Shown here in pieces: positions 19,501 through 30,500 of a stretch of DNA of 30,500 nucleotides (within the stretch, counting starts at the first letter, position 1; each line of letters starts with the position of its first letter). The notes under the pieces are model-generated. The model was not told the DNA's origin and did not search any database. It saw only the letters and a list, made by a program, of their open reading frames with translations. Origin of the DNA: DAOTVC01 sp034437215. GTDB lineage: Bacteria; Chloroflexota; Anaerolineae; B4-G1; SLSP01. Position numbers and translations under genes: made by a program. Location of the stretch: contig DAOTVC010000089.1 of assembly GCA_034437215.1 (NCBI GenBank), positions 1 to 30,500 of the forward strand. The letters run 5' to 3'.

Positions 19501-22500
19501 ACTCGTGGATGGGAATCCCCAGTATCACGACCAGAAGTCGTGCCAATAGAATGTCAGCTGTCAGTCCAAACATAGAAGCCCTTCACTTGTATATTGTAGG
19601 GCGCATTATAGCATAGGAGAGTGGATTAATAAACAGCTCGAGGCTCGAGAGCGATTGTCCCCCACATCTCTAAATGTTATAATGCAGTGGAATCGTGATG
19701 CGTGAAGTTAGCTTACGCATCACGTGTCGTATTGGAGACTCCATAGACCTATCAACGCTCGATCAGGCATCCGGACCCGTGCCGCGGCGTTGGACCTTCC
19801 GGAGGCAAGGATGGCACTGACTCGAGAGGAAGTAGAGCATATCGCAGCGCTCGCCCACCTTGAACTGAGCGAAGAGGAGCTCACCCACTATCAGGAGCAG
19901 CTCTCCGCGATCCTGGATCACGCTGCCCGGCTGCAGGCGCTCGACACCGAGGAGATCTCTCCCACGGCTACCGTCCTGCCCCTGCGCTCCGTCCTCCGGG
20001 AGGACGCGCCCCGCCCCTCGCTCCCCCGCGCGGAGGCCCTCGCCAACGCCCCCGAAGTCGAGGAGGGCTCTTTCTTCGTGCCCCCCATCGTGACGCAGGA
20101 GTAGTGCGATGAGCCCTCTGCCCGATATGACCCTGCACGAAGCGCGGGCCGCTCTGGAATCCAGGGCACTCTCCTCCGTCGAACTGACGCGCGCGCTCCT
20201 GGAGCGTATCTCCGCGGTGGAGGATGACGTCCGCGCCTACCTCACCCTGCGGCCCGAGGAAGCCCTCGCCGCGGCGCAACGCGCCGACGACCTGCGCGCA
20301 GAGGGAGAGCAGCTCCCGCTTCTCGGCCTCCCCATCGCCGTCAAGGACAACATCTCCACCCTGGACCTCCCCACCTCCTGTGGATCGCGCATCCTGAAGG
20401 GCTACGTGCCCCCCTTCGACGCCACCATCATCGGCCGTCTCAAGGCTGCCGGGGCCTTCGTCCTGGGCAAGACGAACATGGACGAGTTCGCCATGGGCTC
20501 CAGCACCGAGAACTCGGCCTTCTTCACCTCCCGCAATCCCTGGAACCTGGAGCGGGTCCCGGGCGGTTCGAGCGGGGGGAGCGCCGCGGCGGTCGCGGCC
20601 GGGGAAGCGCTCGCCGCGCTGGGGACCGACACCGGAGGCTCGGTACGCCAACCGGCGGCCCTCTGCAACCTCGTCGGCCTACGCCCCACCTACGGGCGCT
20701 GCTCCCGTTACGGGCTCGTCGCCTTCGCCTCCTCCCTGGACCAGGCCGGCCCCCTCACCCGGGATGTGCGCGACGCCGCGCTGCTGCTCTCGGTCATGGC
20801 GGGCCACGATCCCCTCGACGGGACTACCTGGCCCGCACCCGCGCCCGACTACGTGAGCGCGCTGGGGGCAGTCGAGATGCAGGGGTTGCGGGTGGGCCTG
20901 CCGGAGGAGTACTTCGGTGCGGGCCTGGATCCCCAGGTAGGGCAGGCGGTACGCGCCGCCGTCGAGCAACTCGCCGCGTTGGGCGCCGAGATCGAGGAGA
21001 TCACGCTGCCCCACACCGACTACGCCCTCCCCGTCTACTACCTCGTCGCCCCCGCCGAGTGCAGCGCCAACCTCGCCCGCTTCGACGGCATTCGCTACGG
21101 CTACCGCGCCCCCGCCGAGACGCTGGAGGCCCTCTACACCCGCACCCGGGGAGAGGGCTTCGGGCCCGAGGTGACGCGGCGCATCATGCTGGGCACCTAC
21201 GCCCTGAGCGCCGGTTATTACGAGGCCTACTACCTGAAGGCCCAGAAGGTGCGTACCCTCATCAAGGAGGACTTCGACCAGGCCTTCGAGCGGGTGGACG
21301 TCATCGTGGGCCCCACCTCGCCGGTGACCGCCTTCCTCATCGGGGAACGGGCCGCCGATCCCCTGCAGATGTACCTGGCGGACGTCTTCACCCTCTCCCA
21401 GGCCCTGGCGGGGCTCCCTGCGGTGAGCATCCCCTGCGGCTTCGACGAGGCGGGACTGCCCATCGGGCTGCAGATCACCGCCCCGGCCCTGCAGGAGGAG
21501 CGCATGCTGCAGGCAGCCTACGCTTACGAGCAGGCGACGGCGTGGCACAAGCGCCGTCCGCGCCTGCTGGAATCTATCAAAGAGTGAGCCGGACTGAAGG
21601 CAAGACCTTCGTCCGCTCACAACATGAAAGGAGCACCATGAAACTCGTAATTCCGATGGCGGGACTGGGCACGCGCATGCGGCCCCACACCTGGTCGCGT
21701 CCGAAGCCCCTGCTGCCCATCGCGGGCAAGCCGATGCTGGGGCACATCCTGGAGCGGTTCAAGGACCTCCCTATCGACGAGTACGTCTTCATCGTCGGCT
21801 ACCTGGGGGACCAGATTCAGGAGTACGTCGAGGAGAACTACGACATCCCCGCCCACTTCGCCGTACAGGACAAGATGCTGGGGCAGGCTCACGCCCTCTG
21901 GCTGGCGCGCGAGCACCTCGAGGGCCCCATCTTCATGATGTTCGTCGACACCCTCTTCGATGGAGCCGACTTCTCCAACCTCGACGAGGAGGGGCTGGAC
22001 GGCATCATCTACACCAAGAAGGTCGAGGATCCCCGCCGCTTCGGCGTCGTGGAGCTGAACGAGAACGGACGGGCGGTCAACCTCATCGAGAAGCCCGACA
22101 CGAAGGAGAACAAGCAGGTCCTCATCGGCCTCTACTACTTCCGCGACGGCGCCTGGCTCGCCCGCGCCTCGGAGGAGCTCATGGACCGCCGGCTGAAGAC
22201 GAAGGGCGAGTACTACATCGCCGACGCCATCACCCTGATGATCGAGGACGGGGCCAACTTCTACACGCGCACCGTCGACGTCTGGCGGGACACGGGCAAG
22301 CCGGAGACCACCTTCGAGACCCACCGCTACATCCTCGAGCACGGCTACGACAACAGCGCCGAAGTGGTCCTGCCCGGCGTCACCATCATCCCCCCCGTCT
22401 ACGTCCACCCGGAGGCGACCGTCGAGCGCTCCGTCATCGGACCCTACGTCTCCGTGCACCAGGGTGCCGAGGTGCGCGACAGTATCCTGCGCGATACCAT

Positions 22501-25500
22501 CGTGGACGAGAAGGCCGCGGTCGAGGGCATGCTCCTGGCGGAGTCCATCCTGGGCCGCCACGTGGAGCTGAGGGGCAGCTTCCGCCGCCTCAACCTGGGC
22601 GACAACGCCACCTACGAGGTGTAGAAGAGGAGAACGCAGGAGAGAGCAGGGAGAGGCGACTCTCCCCGCTCTCTGGAGTACCGGTTACTCTTTCCCAAAG
22701 ATGACCGGAACAGAGTGGACTGCACGACTGGCGACTATTAGACTTCTAAGGGAGGTGTGATGAACTCTCGACGGTTTACTTCGGAACGGGTGCGGGGCAT
22801 CCAGCCCTCCGGCATTCGCCGCTTCTTTGACATCGCAGCCACCATGGAGAACGTGATCAGCCTGGGTATCGGTGAGCCCGACTTCGACACCCCGGGGCCC
22901 ATCGTCCAGGCGGGCATCGAGGCCCTCCAGCGGGGTGAGACTCACTACACCTCCAACTCGGGGCTCATGGAGCTGCGCCGGGCCATCGCCGAACAGATGG
23001 ACCGCCTCTACGACCAGACCTACAATCCTGCCAGCGAGATCCTGGTCACCGTCGGGGTCTCCGAGGCCCTCTACCTGGCGATGGCGGCCCTCCTGGACGC
23101 CGGGGACGAGATCATCTTCCCGGCGCCCAGCTTCGTCTCCTACGCCCCCTCGGCGGAGCTGGTAGGCGCCGTCCCCGTGATCGTCCCCACCTACGCCGAG
23201 GACAACTTCCAGCTCACGCCGGACAACGTCGAGGCAGCGGTCACCGACCGCACGAAGGCGCTCTTCATCGCCTCGCCCAACAACCCCACGGGCACGGTGA
23301 TGAGCCGGGACTGCCTCAACGAGATCGCGGCCGTCGCGAAGAAGCACAACCTCGTCGTCATCTCCGACGAGATCTACGACCGGCTGGTCTACGGCGTGGA
23401 GCACACCTGCTTCGCCAGCCTGCCGGGCATGTACCAGCGGACCGTCGTTCTGCAGGGCTTCTCCAAGGCCTACGCCATGACCGGGTGGCGCATCGGCTAC
23501 ATCGTCGGGCCGGCGGAGCTCGTCTCGGAGATGCGGAAGATCCACCAGTACCTGATCATGTCGGCCCCCACGCCCTCGCAGTGGGCGGCCCTCAAGGCCC
23601 TGGAGGTCGGGGAGCCCCACATCGAGGAGATGCGCCAGGAGTACGACCGCCGCCGGACGCTCATCGTCGCGGGCCTCAACGACATCGGGCTGCCCTGCGT
23701 GGAGCCTCACGGCGCCTTCTACGCCTTCCCCTCCATCGAGAAGACGGGGCTCGACGACAACACCTTCGCCGAACGGCTGTTGCAGGAGGAGCACGTCGCC
23801 GTGGTGCCCGGTAGGGCCTTCGGAGAGTCGGGCCGGGGCTTCGTCCGCATGTCCTACGCCACGGCCTACGAGAAGATCGAGGAGGCACTGGAGCACATCG
23901 CGCACTTCGTGGAACGCCAGCGTCCCATCGCCTGATAGGGTGACGCTTGACTCCCAAGAGGTGACTCCTGTCCCTACACCGGGTGCGCCGGTGCCTGTAG
24001 AATAAGGGCTGAGAGCTCGCACTGTTTGCGGAAGCGCCGTCGCCGCGAGCGCCCGTCCTTGACCAGGAGAGTTATGGAATACGAAGCCGTTATCGGATTG
24101 GAAGTTCACGCCCAGGCCATCACCCGTTCCAAGATGTACTGTTCGTGCGCGGTGGTGGAGGACACGGGGGATCTCGAGCCCAACACCCACGTCTGTCCCA
24201 TCTGCCTGGCCTTTCCCGGCACGCTGCCCGTGGTCAACCGCCGGGCGGTGGAGTACGGCCTGCTGACGGCGCTGGCCCTCCACTGCACCGTCCACTCCGA
24301 GAACGTCTTCTCGCGCAAATCCTACTTCTATCCCGACCTCCCCAAGGGCTACCAGATCTCCCAGTACGACCTCCCCCTCTCGAGCGACGGCTATCTCGAG
24401 GTGGAGGTGGGCGACGAGCTGCGCCGCATCGGGATCACCCGCGTCCACCTGGAGGAGGACACGGGCAAGCTCTCCCACCGGGAGGAGGGTGCGCTCGTGG
24501 ACTTCAACCGGGCGGGCGCCCCCCTGTTGGAGATCGTGAGTGAGCCCGACCTGCGCACGGTGGAGGAGGTGCACGCCTACGCCACCACCCTGCGCGACGT
24601 CCTCATCTACCTGGGCGTCAACTCGGGTGACATGGAGAAGGGGGTCATGCGCTTCGAGGCCAACGTGAGCGTGCGTCCTCGAGGTGTCCAGGAGCTGGGC
24701 ACGCGGACGGAGATCAAGAACCTGAACTCCTTCCGCGCTCTCAACCGCGCCGTGGAGTACGAGATCGAGCGGCAGATCGAGCTGCTGGAGGCGGGCGGCG
24801 CCGTTACACAGCACACCCTGGGCTGGGACGAGGTGGAGGAGCGCACCTACGTCCAGCGCTCGAAGGAGCAGGCCCACGACTACCGCTACTTCCCCGAGCC
24901 CGACATCCCCCCGCTGGAGATCACCGACGCGTGGCGGGAGCAGGTGGCGGCAGAGGTGCCCGAGCTCCCCCTGGCCCGCAAGCGACGGCTGATAGAGACC
25001 TACGCCATCCGCCCCTACGACGCTGCGCTCCTCATCCGGAGCCGGACCATCGCCGACTACTTCGAGAGGAGCGCGGAGCTGGCCGGGGAGCGGGGCATCG
25101 AGGCTCAGGAGGTCGCCAACTGGGTGACGGGAGAGCTCTTCCGTCTCTTGAACGAGAACAACGTGACGCCAGCGGAGGCACGGATCACCCCTGAGCAGCT
25201 GGTGAAGGTGCTGGAGCTGCGCGCCGGGGACACCATCAACGTCACCGCCGCCAAGCAGGTTCTCGAGGAGAGCTTCAAGACGGGAGAGGAGCCCGAGGCG
25301 CTCGTGAAGCGGCTGGGGCTGGCCCAGATCTCCGACGTCTCGGCTCTGGAGGACATCGTCGCCGAGATCATCGCCTCCAACCCCACCCAGGTGGAGCAGT
25401 ACCGGGCGGGCAAGCGGGCCGTCATCGGCTGGTTCATCGGACAGGTCATGAAGGCCAGCCGCGGGAAGGCCAATCCCGAGCAGGCCCGGGAGTTGTTAGC

Positions 25501-28500
25501 AGGTAAACTGGAGCCGGAAGGCTTCTCGGATTAACCGGGTATCCACTGAAGAAAGTCTGTCTAACCGCGAAGAGCGCAAAGTTAATGTTATATACCCAAA
25601 TACCGAGGTCTTCTTTGCGAGCTCTGCGTTCTCTGCGGTGAATTGACCTTTTTGCAGCAGAGTCAACTATCACTTCTGTAAGGAGCGTGTTCCGAATGTC
25701 AGACAAAGAGTTGAATCCCTTCAAGATGGCGCAGGCACAGTTCGACCAGGTCGCCGAACAGATGGGCCTGGAGCAGGCCGTGCGGGACATGATGCGCTGG
25801 CCCCTGCGGGAGTTCCGTTTCCAGTTACCCGTGCGCATGGACGACGGCTCCATTCAGGTCTTCTTCGGCTTCCGCGTGCAGCACAACGACGCCCGCGGGC
25901 CGGCGAAGGGCGGCATCCGCTTCGCCGCCAACGAGACCCTGGACACCGTCCGCGCCCTGGCGACCTGGATGACCTGGAAGACGGCGGTCGCCGACATCCC
26001 TCTGGGCGGCGGCAAGGGCGGCGTCGTCGTCGATCCCTCCACCCTCTCCGTCGGCGAGAAGGAGCGCCTCTGCCGGGAGTGGATCGACGCCGTCTGGAAG
26101 AACCTGGGGCCGCGCAACGACGTCCCCGCCCCGGACGTGGGCACCACGCCCCAGATGATGGGCTGGATGATGGACGAATACTCGAAGCTGGTGGGAGAGT
26201 ACACCCCCGGCGTCATCACCGGCAAGCCGGTGGGCGGCGGCGGCTCCAAGGGGCGGACGGAGGCGACGGGTTTCGGCGTCATTGTCACCGTGCGGGAGGC
26301 CCTGCAGCACCTGGGAATCGACCCCAGGGGCACCACCGCCTCCATCCAGGGCTTCGGCAACGTCGCCCAATACGCTGCCATCCACTTCATCGAGATGCTG
26401 GGCGGCAAGGTCATCAGCGTCTCCTGCTGGGATCGCAACGACCGCACCTCCTACACCTTTACGAAGGACGAGGGTGTCGATCCCTACTTCCTGCAGAAGA
26501 TCACCGACCAGTACGGGACCGTCGACAAGGAGCAGGCCGCGGAGGCCGGTTACGTGGTCGAGGACGGCGATGCCTGGCTGAGCAAGGACGTGGACGTCCT
26601 CATCCCCGCCGCCGTCGAGGGCGTCATCACCGGGGACAACGTGGACCAGATCAGTGCTCAGGTGAAGGTCCTCGCCGAGGGGGCCAACGGTCCCACCACG
26701 CCCGAGGCCGACAAGGTGCTCGAGGAGCGGGGTGTCTTCGTCATCCCCGACTTCCTCTGCAACGCCGGGGGCGTCACCTGCTCCTACTTCGAGCAGGTCC
26801 AGAACGACATGAACTACTACTGGTCGAAGGAGGAGGTCCTCTCCAAGCTCGACGACAAGATGACCAACGCCTTCCTCGGCGTGCTGGCGACCTCGTTGGA
26901 GAACGGAGGGCTCTTCATGCGCGATGCGGCCTACCGGGTCGCCATCCAGCGGGTGGAGACGGCCATGCGTCTGCGGGGCTGGGTGTAGTCAACGCACTAA
27001 CGAACTCAAGGGGAGGATGGCGTGATGAGCGCACAGGTGAATCTCTTCAAACTTGCACAGGCCCAGTTCGATCAGGTGGCTGAATGGGTGAACCTCAATC
27101 CGGCGGTACACGCCATCCTCCGCTACCCCCTGCGGGAGTTTCGCTTCCAGATCCCCGTGCGTATGGACGATGGGGAGATCCGGGTCTTCTTCGGCTTCCG
27201 CGTCCAGCACAACGACGCCGTCGGTCCCTGCAAGGGGGGCATTCGCTTTGCCGCCAACGAGACCATCGATACGGTGCGGGGGCTGGCGATGCTCATGACC
27301 TGGAAGACGGCCGTGGCGGATCTGCCCCTGGGCGGCGGGAAGGGCGGCGTCATCGTCGAGCCCGCCACCCTCTCCGTCGGCGAGAAGGAGCGCCTCTGCC
27401 GCGGCTGGATCGGTCGCATGTGGAAGAATCTCGGACCCCGCCGGGACATTCCGGCCCCCGACATGGGCACCAACCCCGCCATGATGGGCTGGATGATGGA
27501 CGAGTACTCCAAACTGGTGGGCGCCTACACTCCCGGTGTCATCACCGGCAAGCCGGTGGGCAGCGGGGGCTCCCAGGGGCGGACGGAGGCCACGGGTTAC
27601 GGCGTCATCGTCACCCTGCGGGAGGCGTTGAGGCACCTGCGCCTGCCCTCGCTGGGGCTGAGCGCCTCCATCCAGGGCTTCGGCAACGTCGCCCAGTACG
27701 CCGCCATCCACCTCATCGAAATGCTGGGGGGCAAGGTCATCAGCGTCTCCTGCTGGGATCGCAACGACCGCCGCGCCTACACCTTCTCCAAACCGGAGGG
27801 CATCGACCCCTACTACCTCCAGAAGATCACCGATCCCTACGGGACCATCGACAAGGAGCAGGCCGCCGAGGCCCGCTACAGGGTCGAGGACGGCGACGCC
27901 TGGCTGAGCAAGGACGTGGACATCCTCATCCCGGCTGCGGTGGAGGAGGTCATCACCGGGGAGACGGTGCACCGGATCAGCCCGCAGGTGAAGGTCATCG
28001 CCGAGGGAGCCAACGGCCCCACCACCCTCGAGGCCGACGCAGTCCTCAAGGAGCGGGGCATCTTCGTCATCCCCGACTTCCTCTGCAACGCCGGGGGCGT
28101 CACCTGCTCCTACTTCGAACAGGTGCAGAACGACATCAACTACTACTGGCCCAAGGCGGAGGTTCTGGAGAAGCTGGACAAGCAGCTGACGGGCGCCTTC
28201 CACAACGTACTCGGCATGTCCCTCGACAACGGTCTCTACATGCGCGAGGCGGCCTACCGGGTGGCGGTACGCCGCGTGGAGCAGGCGATGCGCCTGCGGG
28301 GCTGGGTTTGATCAATCCTTCAGCAGCCGCTCGATGCCCACCAAGAGGAGCCAGAGCACGACGATGGTGATGGCGCCGGGCAGCAGGCAGGCGAGAGCGG
28401 TGAGGGCCGCCCCCCAGTCGTAGAACAGGCCCACGAGCACGCTCCCCACGACGACGAGGGCCAGGATCACGGCAAGCAACGCCCGGCGCTCGGTCTGCTT

Positions 28501-30500
28501 CCGGTGCTTCCGCAGGTCCGTGGGCTTTCTCGACATGTGAATCTCCCTCCCGACTCACGAAAAAAGCGGGGGCCGTGACAGGCCCCCGCTTGCTGCTTGC
28601 TCTCAGTAGCGCAACAGGGCGCCTATACGGGTCGCGCCCATAGCCTCATCCGCAACGACCTCCACCGTTCCCCCCTTCTCCACGACCTGGGAGACGACGG
28701 CCTCGGCGGCATCGGGGATCTTGGCAAAGTCCGCACCGCAGAAGGGGCAGGTGCCCAGATTCTGCGTGGTGAGGTATCCGCAGCCCGTGCAGCGATAGCC
28801 GGGGCTGTGGTAGTCGCGCTCCAGCACGAGCACCTGGATGCGCCCCTCGTGGGCCGCGGACAGGGTCTCGTCGAGGCGCACGATACCGTTGGCGCCTTTG
28901 GCAGCTGCGGTGACGACGGCTTCGATCAAGGTCTCTTTCCGTAGGGACTCCACCTCCTGCAGGATCTGCAGCGAGTTATCGCGCAGCTCCATCTCGCCGG
29001 CCTCCATATCGGCGTTGAAGGTACCGACGACGGCGTTGCGGAGATGGGTGGGGAGCGCCTCCTGGAACTGGGCCACGTTCTGATCCGAACCGGCGAGGAG
29101 GATGCGGCGGGGGTGATAGCGCTGGGCGAAGCGGTTGAGCGCTTCGGCAGCCTCCCGCATATTGCGCTGGACGATCTCGCCCATCTTGTTCTTCGAACCC
29201 GTGCCCCCTCCACGCATGCCGGTCATGGAGGAGCCCTTCTCCTTGCGCGTACCCTTCAGTGTTTCACCGGCGAACTCCTCCTCGGCGATGGCTTCTCCCA
29301 TCTGGAAGAGGTAGAAGCGCGCGCCCTGGCGGTCCACCAGTGCCACAGCGTAACGACCGTACAGGCTGTTCAGTTCGACCAGGGGAGAGATGTAGGGCTT
29401 GCGTGCTACCGTCACGCCGGAGCGTACGGGCACCGAGAGCGTCAAGGCGTACCAGATGTCGTCCGCCTGCCGTGAGAAGATGACCAATCCCCGTCCTGCC
29501 CAATCATATTCGTAATCCACGTAACGTTTGACGGCCTCGATATCCTCGACCTCGGCGGCGTCCTCCGCCTGCTTGAGCAGCTCCCGGAGGATCAACTTGT
29601 ACTCTTCGGCGGTGTGCTCCGTCGGGTCGACGTTGAGATAGACCGTCAGAACGGGTCCGGTACCTTCCAGTGCGGCCAGCTCTCGTAGCAACTTCTCATT
29701 GAACATCGCTCTATCCTTTCTCCTGGAATGGTGTAGAGTGCCCCTAAAGGGGCTCAGTGTGTTGTAAATCCGCCTACACATCGCCCACCGTGCTGAGATC
29801 TCACCTCCTCTCCCTGGCTAACCTTCAAGATGTGTAGGGCGGACGTGGACAATCGCTGGATAATAGGGTGGTTAAGGATAATCCCCTTTGAGCAGAGTAA
29901 AGCGACGGGCCCTATAAAGCATGACTGCGGGTCCCTTCTAGGCAACCCGCAGTCTTATTTTCCTTTTTAGCGGTGAATCTGTTACGCTATCGTGCATAAC
30001 TCCCTCTTTTGTTCCGCCAAGTTATCCCCATTGTATGTAGTTTGAGGGACCTTGTCAAGGAAGAAACGCCACGAAAGGGCGCAATAGATCACTCTGCTGA
30101 TACATTGCCAAGGGTGTCAATCGCTTCTTTCATCCGCGCCCGAGCGTAGCTGTTACCCTCTGTCTGAAGAGCTAATCGCAGGGCCTCTCCTGCCTCACGG
30201 GCTTCAAGCGCTCCCAGGGACCAGGCCGCGGAACCGCGCAAGCTTGCATCAGGACTTTTTAGCGCTTTTACGAGCTGTGGTATTGCGGAACGATAACCAA
30301 CGGCACCCAAAGCTGCAGCCAGCATCCGCACGACGCTTATCTCCGTCTCGGCCCCTGAGAACCTTTCCAGGAGCATTGGCCCGGCTTCTGCGGCACCTAC
30401 TTTGGCCAAAGCGTCCGCGGCGGAACTCCTGACCCCCTCTGATGGATGCGCCAGACACTCAATCAACTTGGGGACGGCCTCTTTGGCGCGCAATTCGCCG

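Overview
The window is GC-rich bacterial chromosome with long arginine- and alanine-rich ORFs, tight ATGA/GTGA start-stop overlaps and few gaps. Gene content (a DUF5679 mini zinc ribbon, a baeRF-type release-factor homologue, two tandem glutamate dehydrogenases, GatCAB, a MoxR/DUF58/DUF4129 cassette) and GTAGTAGGCG-type intergenic palindromes suggest a member of the Chloroflexota, perhaps Anaerolineae-like. This is an inference from family distribution; no marker RNA is present to confirm it. I see no tRNA, rRNA, CRISPR array, prophage or intact insertion sequence.

Left part (1-10,800): a membrane haem-b/molybdopterin fusion protein on the + strand; a P-type cation ATPase pseudogene on the - strand broken by two out-of-frame deletions; about 600 bases with no convincing gene; a 57-residue zinc-ribbon gene with its own terminator; then a five-gene - strand cassette (DUF4129 membrane protein, membrane protein, MoxR ATPase, DUF58, membrane protein). 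Two orphan membrane proteins and a secreted Met/His/Gly-rich protein follow.

Middle (10,800-19,600): priA, a LysM/L,D-transpeptidase, a pair of palindromic repeats, a small hypothetical protein, a GT4 glycosyltransferase, a TyrA-like dehydrogenase with altered active-site motifs, and an HD-domain protein translationally coupled to a site-2 protease. All are on the - strand.

Right part (19,600-30,500): a strong divergent promoter starts a + strand run of gatC, gatA, a sugar nucleotidyltransferase, a class I aminotransferase, gatB and two glutamate dehydrogenases. This groups glutamate/glutamine-dependent functions, with gatB separated from gatCA. The run meets a small - strand membrane gene stop-to-stop. 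A baeRF-family gene follows, with a consensus promoter and a structured leader of about 320 nt that may encode a 19-residue peptide. A HEAT-repeat gene runs off the right edge.

The best candidates for undescribed biology are the baeRF gene with its long leader, the MoxR cassette with no visible transglutaminase, the haem/Moco fusion protein, the His-less TyrA relative and the Met/His-repeat exported protein.
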